Source: CAZEDM01 sp964511075 (GTDB lineage Bacteria; Zixibacteria; MSB-5A5; RBG-16-43-9). Taken from it: 64,000 bases of DNA. A program made the position numbers and the translations under genes. Below, piece after piece: positions 7,859 through 16,839 of this stretch. Positions within the stretch are counted from its first letter, which is position 1. Every line of letters starts with the position of its first letter. The notes beneath the pieces are model-generated. The model was not told where the DNA came from. It made no database searches and saw nothing but the letters and a program-made list of their open reading frames with translations. The stretch is taken from NCBI GenBank assembly GCA_964511075.1, contig CAZEDM010000002.1, positions 1 to 64,000 on the forward strand. The letters run 5' to 3'.

Positions 7859-10123
7859 ATGAGAAAGATAATTTTTCAGCTTATCCTGTTATTAATTTAC
7901 CCTCATTTTCTTTCAGCCGGTGGTGGGTATATCTTGCCTTTGAAAGAAAACAGAGGGCTTTCCTCGGTTTTTGCGGACCATCGGGATTTTCATTTTCACT
8001 CGGGTATCGATTTCAAAACCGGGGGTAAGACCGGCCTGGAGGTTCGCGCAGTCAAGTCCGGTTGGGCTTACAGGCTTGTGGCCTCCTGGTGGGGGTATGG
8101 TAAGGTGGTTTATCTGAGACATCCGGATGGGAAACTCACAGTTTATGCTCATCTTTCCGATTTTTCAGAAAAGCTGAAAAAGGTTGTAACTCAAAAGCAA
8201 TTACAGAATAAAAATTACAAGGTAGATATTTTCCTGGAGGATACTCTGTGGATAGAACAGGGTGAGGTCATCGGATACTCGGGACAAACCGGGAGCGGTG
8301 CCCCTCATCTGCATTTCGAGATAAGAGACGAGAAGAACAAGCCTATAAATCCTCTATCTCACGGATTTCCGGTTAAGGACACGCTGGCTCCAATTTTACA
8401 GAGTATTGCAATAAGACCAAGGGATTTTAATTCTCGGGTAGATGACTCTCGGGATTATAGAATCTATTCTCTACATTTCGATTCTAAGAAACAGGCCTAC
8501 ATCCTGGGAGAATCTCCAGCAATTGAGGGGAGAATTGGGATCGAGGTGTCTGGATACGATCAGCTGATGCAGAGGGGAAACAGGTTCAGCATTTATAGAT
8601 TAGGTCTATTTTTAGACACTCTTTTGATATTCTCCTCTCGTTACGATACCATAGATTTTGAGAATAGCTGGAAGGTTGAGCTGGATCGTGACTTCGAGCT
8701 CAGCCAGAAGAAAAGGGGGGAATTTCACAAGCTGTATATAGAAAAGGGGAACGATCTACCTTTATATTATTCCCTTAATAAGGGGATACTTGAGTTAAAA
8801 GACAATAATGTCCATCAGCTAATCATACTGGCTGCGGATGTTTCCGGGAATGTCTCTAAGGCGGAGATAACTCTCCAGATAAGCAAAAAGCCCCTTCTTT
8901 CAGAGATGGCCATAAGGAGAGGCCAATCAGGGTCCGTGGTCGAAGGGAAGGTGAGAGACAGTGGACAAATTCTGAAGGTTACGGTTGAAGCATCCTCCCC
9001 GGATAAAATTTCCTGGAAGGATTTAAGCGGTTACGAGTGTGAAAGTAATCTGAATGGTTTCAGGATACAATTGGGCGACTTGGGCCAAAAGCCCAAGGTG
9101 CTGCGGGTTAAGGTAATTGATGGCTCAGGAGTTGAATCGGATTATGTTTATCTTCTGCACAATCTGGACAGAGTTGAGAGGGAGAGCGACCAGAGAGTAA
9201 TTTATCCTGCAGTTAAATATTCGCTGGAAGACAGCTTCTGGGTTTTCAAAATTTCGTTTGATCATATACTCAAGAATTTCCCTGAGGTTTTTCTCAAAGC
9301 CGGTGAAATGAGCGTATTGCCCTTGACCTCCCGGCAGATAGACGAAAAAAGCTATGAGTTCATCTTTCCCTTTTTCGAATTGTATCTTCCCGGGGTTATC
9401 CTTGACATTCGGGCAACCGATGTTTTCGGGAATGAAGTGGGTGGAGTTAGATATTTAGAGATGTTCGTGGCAAAAGAAGATAATTCGATTTTAGTAGAAA
9501 ATATCGATGGGTCTGCCAGAGTGCAGATGGATTCGGGTTCGGTTTTCAAAAATATCAATCTTACGATTGAGAAAACTGAAAAGCCTCAGGAGGAAAACAA
9601 TAGATTAAAAACCCCTTTATATTCTTTTAACCCCTCGACCTATCCCCTGGCTAAGCCAGCCAGGGTCTCCATCTCATACAGGGGCATAGGCTGCGAGCCT
9701 TCTAAAACTGGTCTGTATGAGTCTACTGGCGAAAGTTACAGATTTATTGGACAGGATATCGATACCCTGCACAATCTTATCTCAGGCAAGGTGAGAAATC
9801 TTTCCGCCTATGCACTCCTGGAGGACTTAGAGCCTCCTACGATAAAAAGAGTATATCCAAAATCGAACCAGAAGATCAGCGGGAAAAATCTGGTTGTCTC
9901 CGCCTGGGTAAAAGATGACCTCTCGGGAATCGGGAGTGAGCAGGATATAGAAGTATTACTGGATGGGGAGTGGCAGATCCCGGAATATGACCCGGAGACT
10001 TACCTCTTGATCTCCGAACCTCTTAAAACTTTGTCACCAGGCTGGCACCAGCTGGTTATGAAGGCTAAAGATCGAATGGGGAACGAAAAGGTTGTGACTA
10101 ATAAATTCAAGGTAATAGAGTAA
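7859..10123 (+). CDS. Secreted M23-family (LytM) metallopeptidase
   Basis: The protein probably cleaves or binds peptidoglycan cross-bridges in the periplasm or outside the cell. A signal peptide (1-20) is followed by a LytM domain (about 30-165). The zinc motifs are complete: His47 and Asp51 in HSGID, His98 in YAHLS, and His150/His152 in PHLHFE. The remaining 590 residues look like beta-sandwich (Ig-like) domains, the last at about 655-754 in a region resembling adhesion modules. The start is fixed by the signal peptide although no ribosome binding site is visible. The rhomboid gene begins 7 bp after its stop. Confidence 0.88.
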   Translation: MRKIIFQLILLLIYPHFLSAGGGYILPLKENRGLSSVFADHRDFHFHSGIDFKTGGKTGLEVRAVKSGWAYRLVASWWGYGKVVYLRHPDGKLTVYAHLSDFSEKLKKVVTQKQLQNKNYKVDIFLEDTLWIEQGEVIGYSGQTGSGAPHLHFEIRDEKNKPINPLSHGFPVKDTLAPILQSIAIRPRDFNSRVDDSRDYRIYSLHFDSKKQAYILGESPAIEGRIGIEVSGYDQLMQRGNRFSIYRLGLFLDTLLIFSSRYDTIDFENSWKVELDRDFELSQKKRGEFHKLYIEKGNDLPLYYSLNKGILELKDNNVHQLIILAADVSGNVSKAEITLQISKKPLLSEMAIRRGQSGSVVEGKVRDSGQILKVTVEASSPDKISWKDLSGYECESNLNGFRIQLGDLGQKPKVLRVKVIDGSGVESDYVYLLHNLDRVERESDQRVIYPAVKYSLEDSFWVFKISFDHILKNFPEVFLKAGEMSVLPLTSRQIDEKSYEFIFPFFELYLPGVILDIRATDVFGNEVGGVRYLEMFVAKEDNSILVENIDGSARVQMDSGSVFKNINLTIEKTEKPQEENNRLKTPLYSFNPSTYPLAKPARVSISYRGIGCEPSKTGLYESTGESYRFIGQDIDTLHNLISGKVRNLSAYALLEDLEPPTIKRVYPKSNQKISGKNLVVSAWVKDDLSGIGSEQDIEVLLDGEWQIPEYDPETYLLISEPLKTLSPGWHQLVMKAKDRMGNEKVVTNKFKVIE

Positions 10124-10130
10124 AAGCTAT

Positions 10131-10799
10131 ATGCTTCCCTTGAAAGATGACATACCTTCCCAGAAAAAGCCTGTAATCAACACATTGCTCATTTCCATTA
10201 ACGTTCTGGTTTTCCTGTATCAGTTTTCTCTGGGTGAAGGTTTTGAGGGATTTGTGTTGAAATATGGAGCCATTCCTTTTCAGATAATTCACGGGGAGAG
10301 CGTTACCCCTTATTCCACCTTTCCGTTTCCTCTGACTCTATTCACCGCCATGTTCCTGCATGGCGGTATCTTGCATCTTTTGGGAAATATGCTTTATCTC
10401 TGGATATTCGGAGATAATGTGGAGGACCATTTAGGGCATCTCAGGTTCCTGATATTGTATATAGTCTCAGGGATTTTTGCCAGCCTCGCCCACATATTGA
10501 TGACACCTGATTCCACTTTGCCAATGATAGGAGCGTCCGGTGCTATTGCCGGGGTATTAGGTGCTTATATGATAGAATTCCCTCGTTCCAGAATTTTGAC
10601 CCTGGTTTTCTTCGGATTCTTCGTCAGGGTGACGAGAATTCCGGCGTTTTTCGTCCTGGGGTTCTGGTTTGTCCTGCAACTGATTTACGCCTCCACCTCC
10701 TGGGGAGCTTCCGGTGGGGGAGGGGTTGCCTGGTTTGCCCATATCGGAGGATTTATAGCTGGTATTCTTCTGTTCAAATTATTGAAAAGAACAAAATGA
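10131..10799 (+). CDS. Rhomboid-family intramembrane serine protease
   Basis: Rhomboids cut transmembrane segments of other proteins inside the membrane. Six or so membrane helices are visible. The catalytic Ser136 sits in GASG (134-137) and His204 in AHIGG. The HGG..HL..N loop (78-86) that supplies oxyanion contacts is intact. At 222 residues it is typical. It lies 7 bp downstream of the M23 peptidase gene and is probably co-transcribed with it, although its substrate cannot be predicted. Confidence 0.92.
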   Translation: MLPLKDDIPSQKKPVINTLLISINVLVFLYQFSLGEGFEGFVLKYGAIPFQIIHGESVTPYSTFPFPLTLFTAMFLHGGILHLLGNMLYLWIFGDNVEDHLGHLRFLILYIVSGIFASLAHILMTPDSTLPMIGASGAIAGVLGAYMIEFPRSRILTLVFFGFFVRVTRIPAFFVLGFWFVLQLIYASTSWGASGGGGVAWFAHIGGFIAGILLFKLLKRTK

Positions 10800-10823
10800 G
10801 GTTTAAATAAATCTTCGCATAAA

Positions 10824-11567
10824 TTATCCCCTGAGGCTGGTTTTGTAAAGCGTCAGCGTTTTCTCTATTGTGTCGATATGCTCCCTCTCGTGCTCTAAAA
10901 ATCTTCTAAGGACTTTTCCGGCTGTCCATTTTTCATCTTTAAATTTAGTGTATTTTTTAGGGACATTGATTCTCTTTCTAACCGCCGGAGTAAGATCTTT
11001 CAAAATTCTCACGGCTATTTCTCTGTACCTTTTCAGTTTTTCAAAAATCTCCTCGCTGGGATATTCTGGAACCGGGTAAAGCTGCTTGAAGTCCTTGAGT
11101 CTTGAAAGATACCACCACTCAGCAGTGGCTATGTGGTTTAAAGTCTCCCTGATGGAACGAATATCTTTATCTGGTCTCCAGTCCAAAATGTCATGGGGCA
11201 ACTTCTTAACCTTAGACAAAAGTTCCTTACGATTATGTCTCATCCATCTTAGAGATCTTTTGATGTAATCGGTTGAAGGAGGGATCAGATCGTAAGAAAA
11301 CAGAGCGGCTTTACTTGGGCAGATTACAGGGCAGGTTCCTTTTCTGGTCTCCACGATTTCGAATTTAATCCTTTTGGGGATCTTCAAATTCCTCTCACCC
11401 TGTTTCCTCAGAAAAGACAGGAAATCCTTGATGGCGTCTGGCAATCTCCTCAAGGCTTTAGTTCTGGTTTTATCCCAGACAAAGCAGCCGGGCAGCCCCT
11501 CAACGTGAGCCATGCACCAGCCTCTTCTGTCCACTTCAAGATAAACTTTATATTTATTTTTCCTCAT
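10824..11567 (-). CDS. HicB-like domain fused to DinB-family domain
   Basis: Residues 1-55 have the HicB antitoxin-like pattern: a short beta-sheet with VEGLPGCF, then T..AL before a helix. Residues about 95-245 match the DinB four-helix bundle with its putative metal-binding histidines His145, His226 and His230. DinB-family proteins are often thiol-dependent transferases or hydrolases, but the substrate here is unknown. No HicA-like toxin is next door, so the HicB-like part is probably a sensor or binding domain rather than an antitoxin. The next DinB gene lies 71 bp upstream on the same strand. Confidence 0.7.
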   Translation of the reverse strand: MRKNKYKVYLEVDRRGWCMAHVEGLPGCFVWDKTRTKALRRLPDAIKDFLSFLRKQGERNLKIPKRIKFEIVETRKGTCPVICPSKAALFSYDLIPPSTDYIKRSLRWMRHNRKELLSKVKKLPHDILDWRPDKDIRSIRETLNHIATAEWWYLSRLKDFKQLYPVPEYPSEEIFEKLKRYREIAVRILKDLTPAVRKRINVPKKYTKFKDEKWTAGKVLRRFLEHEREHIDTIEKTLTLYKTSLRG

Positions 11568-11638
11568 ATCTTATTGAACGGGGGTGCGTAGGGATAATTC
11601 GTGTCCAGACGGATCCAAATGGAAATTGCCCTTGTTAT

Positions 11639-12112
11639 TTATTTAAAGTCATACAAATCCGGGGGCTTTATCCCTAAAAGTCTCAGGTAAGTAAACAGCT
11701 GTCCCCGGTGATGCCAGTGTTCGTCATATATCACAAAAAAGCAGGCATAAGCGTAAAGCTGGTCTCCCCAGAAAGTTTTAACCTTTTTCTTCATCTGTCT
11801 GCCGGTGAGAGACCTGGCTATGCGGTTGGTGTTCTGGTGGATCTTCCTGGCATAGCTGATCAGGCTCTTTAAGCTTTTAAATTCCCGAGATCCTTCTTTG
11901 AAATCCTCCTGGGTGATGAACCCTTTCTTGGCTCCATTTGCAAAGACCTTTTCGCTGGCGTAGATATGCCGAATCAGGTCTTTGATGGGCATCACCTCAG
12001 GGCAGGGCTTGAAATTTAACTTTTTGGGAGGGATTAAATTAACAGCCTTAAGGGTTACCTTCTGGACTTTGTCGAAATATTTCAGCATAGCCATTATGTC
12101 TTTCTTCTCCAT
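11639..12112 (-). CDS. DinB-family protein
   Basis: This is a 157-residue four-helix bundle of the DinB/YfiT superfamily. The three-histidine metal site is plausible: His49 in LIRHI, and His132 and His135 in EHWHHRGQ, a hallmark of the family. Members include thiol transferases and stress-induced proteins of unknown role. The ATG follows an AGGGAG site. It is about 50 bp downstream of the ferredoxin-like gene and upstream of the HicB-DinB fusion, so the cluster 14240-10824 may be one leftward transcription unit. Confidence 0.82.
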   Translation of the reverse strand: MEKKDIMAMLKYFDKVQKVTLKAVNLIPPKKLNFKPCPEVMPIKDLIRHIYASEKVFANGAKKGFITQEDFKEGSREFKSLKSLISYARKIHQNTNRIARSLTGRQMKKKVKTFWGDQLYAYACFFVIYDEHWHHRGQLFTYLRLLGIKPPDLYDFK

Positions 12113-12162
12113 AGAGACTCCCTTCTAAAAAAGGTTACCGGTTTTAAAATTCAATTCGATTT

Positions 12163-12678
12163 TCAATGGGATTTAAGGTTATCAAGAATATTCAATGGAG
12201 GAAAGCAAATTGCATTCAATTTGCAAACCTCCGCACAAGCAGAACAGCCCACTATGCAGGCGAAGGGATTAATCACCTTGGGCTTATTGTTTTTCTCCTC
12301 CCAGAAATAAACTTTCTGCGGACACATATCGTAACATTTTCTGCAGCCGTCGCATTTTTCCTCATACACAGTTGGATACCAGGGGATGTTCTCCCTGGAT
12401 ATACCCTGGTAGGCTCCGTAGGAAACTTTAACATCTACTCTTGAGCCGGTTGCTCTTCTCTGGTAATAAAGTGAATATTCCCTGAGCAGGGCTTCGGCAT
12501 AAACTCTCTCTTGCTTTGCAGGAACGTAGTTTTCCTTCTGGGCTAAAAGGAGTAGATCTTTCTGAGTTTGCTTTCCCGGCTTTTGCTTTGCTTCATAGAG
12601 CTTCTCAAATATCTCATCTAACCCTACCAGGCCGATGAGCTTTTCTCCGATCAAGACCATTCTGCTGCTCTTATTCAT
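12163..12678 (-). CDS. Ferredoxin-like protein with two [4Fe-4S] motifs
   Basis: The C-terminal half holds two cluster-binding motifs: CDGCRKCYDMC (C-x2-C-x2-C-x3-C) and CIVGCSACAEVC (C-x3-C-x2-C-x3-C). The first 90 residues are helical and not recognised. The protein should transfer electrons in the cytoplasm, but no partner enzyme is obvious. Its ATG overlaps the stop region of the HEAT-repeat gene by 4 bp, which implies translational coupling with that protein. Confidence 0.8.
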   Translation of the reverse strand: MNKSSRMVLIGEKLIGLVGLDEIFEKLYEAKQKPGKQTQKDLLLLAQKENYVPAKQERVYAEALLREYSLYYQRRATGSRVDVKVSYGAYQGISRENIPWYPTVYEEKCDGCRKCYDMCPQKVYFWEEKNNKPKVINPFACIVGCSACAEVCKLNAICFPPLNILDNLKSH

Positions 12679-13466
12679 CTTCTTTTAGCGGAAAGGAAAT
12701 TATACACCTCCTGAGCTTCTCTTCTCACTATATAGGCTATATCCCAGCTGTAGCTTTCATCCAGGCCCAAAATCCTTTGAACAATCCTTTTTGTTTCCTC
12801 TTTTTCGTCTTTGTCCAGAAAACCATATCTTGCCATCTTGCCCAGGCTTCTTACAGCTTTGCTTCTCACTCCTGAGGATTCATCCGAGAGCATTTTCTTG
12901 AGACTCCCAAAAATAAGATTTTTATTTCTCTGACTGATTTTCGAAGGGGATGTCACCTCAAAGATCTTGCCAAAAGTTCGAGTGGCACTATCCCTTACCT
13001 CTACGTCTTTGTCTTTCAGCCCTTTCAGCGCCGAGGGGATGCCCTTGACCACCCCCGGGTCTTTTATCTTGCCCAGCGAATAAAGCAGAAACGATTTTTC
13101 AGCAGAGTCTTTTGATTTACTTAACCTTAAAAGGATGGGGTCGATAGCTGACCTCCCGATTTTTCCCAAAGCCCGGGCGATATTCAACTGGAACTTGACA
13201 TCTGATTCCTGAGTATAGGATAGAAGAAAGGGTATGGTTTTAGTTTTGAATTTTTTATACACCTCAAAAACCCTGTCGATTACCACCTGCAAGTCCGGTC
13301 TCTCGAATGTATCGATATAGAAAAGGCTGGACAGGGAATCCAGGGCCTCCTTATATTTTTTACCTTTGAGTTTAGGCAGATGACTTTCTATCTCCCTGAT
13401 ACCTTTTAGCACTACATATTTGTCAGAATCAGCTAATTTGGCAAAAGATGTTTTCAAATTCTCCAA
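12675..13466 (-). CDS. HEAT-repeat protein
   Basis: The protein has 263 residues made largely of paired helices of about 35-40 residues. Recurring patterns such as IARALGKIG, YSLGKIKD and AVRSLGKMA are typical of HEAT or PBS-lyase-type repeats used for protein binding. The start is a TTG at 13466 with a strong AAAGGAGGT site 8 nt upstream. Its end overlaps the start of the ferredoxin-like gene, suggesting the two products form a complex. Confidence 0.82.
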   Translation of the reverse strand: MENLKTSFAKLADSDKYVVLKGIREIESHLPKLKGKKYKEALDSLSSLFYIDTFERPDLQVVIDRVFEVYKKFKTKTIPFLLSYTQESDVKFQLNIARALGKIGRSAIDPILLRLSKSKDSAEKSFLLYSLGKIKDPGVVKGIPSALKGLKDKDVEVRDSATRTFGKIFEVTSPSKISQRNKNLIFGSLKKMLSDESSGVRSKAVRSLGKMARYGFLDKDEKEETKRIVQRILGLDESYSWDIAYIVRREAQEVYNFLSAKRR

Positions 13467-13484
13467 GTCGACCTCCTTTCAGGC

Positions 13485-14240
13485 TTAAAGGCCTTTGTTT
13501 TTTAGATGCTCCTTGATTATTTTTTCAATTTCCTCTTCACTTGCCGGTCCCAGGAACGGCGTTTCTCCATCTATGTAGATATTCGCCTCACCATACCTCT
13601 CCAGGTCTTTTCTGTTTGTTTGCTGATATATGTTAAGTTCGAGTTTATCTGTTGTCTCTTTAGCTTTTCTTATCAGATTACGCCAGTTAGCCACAATATA
13701 AGGGCAGCTGTGGTTATAAATTACATCCATGTTTATGCGATCGTTCAGGTTTTGAGGTACGAAACTCGGCTCGAACCAGTAACAGGATGCATCTTGCTGG
13801 TTTTTCCTTAGGAGAAGCTGAAGTGCTCCTTTTTCCTGAACTTTTTCAAATCCAAACTTCGTGAAAAACTTCTGAGGCATCCAGCCGGTAGCACTTACGG
13901 TTACCACTCCCTTGCGGTTTTGAGTCGATTTGAGAAGCGCTTCCATAAGTTTTCTGCCATATCCTTTTTTCTCGTATCCCGGTTTAATCCAGAAGCAGGG
14001 CATAAAATATAGACTATCGCCCGTGATGGCTTGAAAGCTTTCCTCCAGGGGGTGTAATTCTGCCCGTCCCGCAGTGATCTTATCCTCATACAGGACCAAT
14101 CCTCTCCAGCCGACCTTCTGTTTTTGCAAAAAGAAGTCCACAGACTCCCGGCAGGCTCTTTTATATTCTTCCTTGTCCGGAATACAGAATTGATATAAAT
14201 CTAGGATATTATCTGAGGAGATGCTTTTTATTTCAGGCAT
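13485..14240 (-). CDS. GNAT acetyltransferase with YoaP-like C-terminal domain
   Basis: Residues about 1-145 form a GNAT fold, with the acetyl-CoA loop in PGYEKKGYGRKLMEALL and a final strand region FGFEKV. Residues about 165-251 resemble the YoaP-like domain found behind some GNATs, with CPY near the start and a strand-rich GEANIYIDGETPF segment, giving a thioredoxin-like impression. It probably acetylates an amine on a small molecule or protein, but the substrate is unknown. It is the first gene of the leftward cluster, 18 bp before the HEAT-repeat gene. Confidence 0.78.
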   Translation of the reverse strand: MPEIKSISSDNILDLYQFCIPDKEEYKRACRESVDFFLQKQKVGWRGLVLYEDKITAGRAELHPLEESFQAITGDSLYFMPCFWIKPGYEKKGYGRKLMEALLKSTQNRKGVVTVSATGWMPQKFFTKFGFEKVQEKGALQLLLRKNQQDASCYWFEPSFVPQNLNDRINMDVIYNHSCPYIVANWRNLIRKAKETTDKLELNIYQQTNRKDLERYGEANIYIDGETPFLGPASEEEIEKIIKEHLKNKGL

Positions 14241-14479
14241 GGATTTCTTTTAAAGAGATCTCTCGCGTAGATTCCCGGGAAAATATTTCATACCTGCTTT
14301 CACGGGAAATTCATCAGTAAATACCTGGCAATAAAGATTCAAAAAATATAGAACCTTAGAATATTCCGAGATGATGTAACCTTATAACGAAAATTATTTG
14401 TAATATTTTGTAATATACCGATAATGATATTAATTAAGTTGCAATTTCAAGTCAGGTTTCCTGGCTTTTCAAAATTGCC

Positions 14480-14508
14480 TTGACTTTTCACCAAGTTTAG
14501 CATATATA
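14480..14508 (+). promoter_or_regulatory. Sigma-70-type promoter for the kor operon
   Basis: TTGACT at 14480-14485 and TATATA at 14503-14508 are separated by exactly 17 nt. They lie 60 bp before the first kor gene in an otherwise AT-rich 330-bp gap between divergent transcription units. Nothing else is identifiable in that gap. Confidence 0.7.
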
Positions 14509-14568
14509 CCCAAGAATGTCAAGATATTTTCATAGTTTGCGTATTCAAGATAGGAGGAAGATCAAAGT

Positions 14569-14826
14569 TTGACTGAGGATGTGAAAAAATCCAGAACGGC
14601 TGAGGAGCCAAAAGAGGAAGTAGAGAAGGTACATATCTTTGAAGCCTGGTGCAAGAGATGCAATATCTGCATAGCATTTTGTCCCACCGGAGCTTTGGTG
14701 GCTGACAGGGAGGGTCTTCCGGTTTTAATCCCGGAGAAATGTACGCAGTGTGGCTTATGCGAGCTTCGATGTCCGGATTTCGCTATAACGGTAAACCCCA
14801 GGAAAAGCAAACAAGAAAAATCTTAA
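14569..14826 (+). CDS. korD: 2-oxoglutarate:ferredoxin oxidoreductase, delta (ferredoxin) subunit
   Basis: This small 8Fe-8S subunit carries electrons from the catalytic subunits to free ferredoxin. It contains CKRCNICIAFC and CTQCGLCELRC, each followed by Pro as usual. The start is a TTG at 14569 with AGGAGGA at about 10 nt upstream. The acidic/basic N-terminal extension is typical of this subunit. It is the first gene of a korD-A-B-C operon with gaps of 15, 2 and 13 bp. Confidence 0.9.
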   Translation: MTEDVKKSRTAEEPKEEVEKVHIFEAWCKRCNICIAFCPTGALVADREGLPVLIPEKCTQCGLCELRCPDFAITVNPRKSKQEKS

Positions 14827-14841
14827 AATCAAATATAGAAG

Positions 14842-15981
14842 ATGACTGAAAATCATAAAGCCAGATTGTTTCAGGGGAACGAGGCCTGTGCGGAAGGAGC
14901 ATTGGCTGCCGGTGCTAATTTTTTTGCAGGATATCCCATAACCCCTTCAACCGAGATCGCTGAATATTTGGCGAGAAATCTTCCTCGCAGGGGCGGAAAG
15001 TTTATTCAGATGGAGGATGAGATCGCCAGTATTGCCGCAGTAGTCGGTGCGTCCATTGCCGGAGCCAAGTCAATGACTGCTACCTCCGGTCCGGGGTTTT
15101 CGCTTATGCAGGAGAACATCGGTTATGCCTATATGGCAGAGGTACCCTGCGTAGTCGTGGACGTGCAGAGAGGAGGTCCCTCAACCGGCCTTCCCACCAA
15201 AGTCTCCCAGTCGGATACGATGCAGGCAAGATGGGGGACACATGGGGATTACCATTCCGTTGCCCTGGCGCCCTCATCGGTTAGAGAATGTTTTGAGCTT
15301 ACGGTTAGGGCATTTAATCTCGCAGAGAAATACAGAACTCCGGTGATTTTACTTATGGATGAGGTCTTAGGTCATATGAGGGAGAAGGTGATTCTGCCGG
15401 ATTCTTCAGAGATAAGGGTATTTAACCGCATTAAGCCGACCGTTCCGCCTGAGTGGTATCAGCATTTTGAGATAAACCCGCATTTCATCTCGCCTATGGC
15501 AAGCTTTGGAGAGGGGTACAGGTATAATATAACCGGGCTGACCCACGACCCTTTAGGTTTCCCCACCTCCAGATCAGAGGAGATACAGGCTAAGCTGGAT
15601 AAGCTACAGAAGAAGATAATGCATAACGTGAATGATGTCGTGCAGGTGGAAGAGGAGTTTATGGAGGAGGCTAACATTGCGGTGTTCGCCTACGGCATCG
15701 TGGCGCGGGCAGCCAAACAGGCAATCAGGATGGCTCAGCAGAAAAGGATCAGGGTTGGATTGATCAGGCCTTTGACCATCTGGCCCTTTCCGGATATCTA
15801 TATGGAGCAGATGTCAGAACAGCTGGAGATTATAATCGTGGCTGAGTTAAACCAGGGGCAGCTGATTCGGGAGGTTATGCGAACCAACTGCGGAAGAGCC
15901 AAGATCTACGGGCTGAATAGATTCGACGGTGAGATCTTAACCCCGGAGCAGATCTTCGCCAAGATCAGGGAGGTCAGATAA
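14842..15981 (+). CDS. korA: 2-oxoglutarate:ferredoxin oxidoreductase, alpha subunit
   Basis: With KorB it oxidatively decarboxylates 2-oxoglutarate to succinyl-CoA, reducing ferredoxin. The reaction is reversible in this enzyme class. The protein shows the pyrimidine-binding domain start (YPITPSTEIAEYL), the conserved ATSGPGFSLM segment and a C-terminal domain II with VAELNQGQL. At 379 residues it matches KorA. Substrate assignment rests on closest resemblance to the methanogen-type KorA and on the neighbouring TCA-cycle genes. A branched-chain 2-oxoacid cannot be fully excluded. Confidence 0.9.
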   Translation: MTENHKARLFQGNEACAEGALAAGANFFAGYPITPSTEIAEYLARNLPRRGGKFIQMEDEIASIAAVVGASIAGAKSMTATSGPGFSLMQENIGYAYMAEVPCVVVDVQRGGPSTGLPTKVSQSDTMQARWGTHGDYHSVALAPSSVRECFELTVRAFNLAEKYRTPVILLMDEVLGHMREKVILPDSSEIRVFNRIKPTVPPEWYQHFEINPHFISPMASFGEGYRYNITGLTHDPLGFPTSRSEEIQAKLDKLQKKIMHNVNDVVQVEEEFMEEANIAVFAYGIVARAAKQAIRMAQQKRIRVGLIRPLTIWPFPDIYMEQMSEQLEIIIVAELNQGQLIREVMRTNCGRAKIYGLNRFDGEILTPEQIFAKIREVR

Positions 15982-15983
15982 GC

Positions 15984-16826
15984 ATGGAGATTATGCCTAA
16001 GGTGACGCATCATTACCTGCGCACCAAAAAGAAATTCCCCAATGTCTGGTGTGCGGGGTGCGGCATCGGAACAATATTAGGGACGATTATTCGGGCCATA
16101 GACAATTTAAAATTAGACCGGGACGAGGTAGCCATGGTCTCGGGTATCGGCTGTTCCAGCCGTATGCCGGTGTACGTGGATTTCAATACCCTGCACACTA
16201 CCCACGGACGGGCTTTAGCCTTTGCCACCGGGGTGAAGTTAGCTAATTCCAAGCTGAAAGTTATGGTCATAACCGGGGATGGGGATGGTCTGGCTATCGG
16301 GGGGAATCATTTCATTCACACCTGCAGAAGGAACATAGATATTACCACCATCCTGATAAACAACAATATCTATGGAATGACCGGTGGGCAGTATTCGCCC
16401 ACCACCCCTTTTATGAAGCTGGGGACTACAGCTCCCTACGGCAACCGGGAAAGAGATTTCGATATCTGCAGTTTGGCTAAATCGGCTGGGGCGACCTTCG
16501 TTGCCCGGGGCACAGTCTATCATGTGACTTTACTGGAGAAGATTATCCAGCAGGCCATTCAGAAAAAGGGTTTTTCTCTGGTAGAGGTCATCAGTCACTG
16601 CCATACTTTTTACGGCAGGCTGAACAAGGAAGGGACGGCAGTCAAGATGATGGAATGGCAGAAGGAACATGGGGTGCCCATCCAGGCAGCAGCCAAGCTC
16701 CCGCCGGACAAGCTCAAAGGCAAATTTTTGATCGGGGTTCTGTGGGATGTGGATTTCCCCGAATACTGCGAGGAATACGATAAGGTGATAGCTCAGTTTA
16801 AAACAGAGTCGGAGACTCCTGCTTAG
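15984..16826 (+). CDS. korB: 2-oxoglutarate:ferredoxin oxidoreductase, beta subunit
   Basis: This is the thiamine diphosphate-binding subunit. The TPP motif GDGDGLAIGGNH continues through INNNIYGMTGGQYSPTTP. The cluster-ligand region near the N-terminus has CAGCG, and GIGCSSR follows. At 280 residues it is typical. It starts 2 bp after korA, with a GGAGGT site inside the korA end. It pairs with the upstream korA and downstream gamma subunit. Confidence 0.92.
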   Translation: MEIMPKVTHHYLRTKKKFPNVWCAGCGIGTILGTIIRAIDNLKLDRDEVAMVSGIGCSSRMPVYVDFNTLHTTHGRALAFATGVKLANSKLKVMVITGDGDGLAIGGNHFIHTCRRNIDITTILINNNIYGMTGGQYSPTTPFMKLGTTAPYGNRERDFDICSLAKSAGATFVARGTVYHVTLLEKIIQQAIQKKGFSLVEVISHCHTFYGRLNKEGTAVKMMEWQKEHGVPIQAAAKLPPDKLKGKFLIGVLWDVDFPEYCEEYDKVIAQFKTESETPA

Positions 16827-16839
16827 ATAAGAGGCTGGT

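Noticed and set aside
10824..11567. HicAB toxin-antitoxin system
   Set aside because: No HicA-like gene is adjacent and the HicB-like part is fused to a DinB domain.
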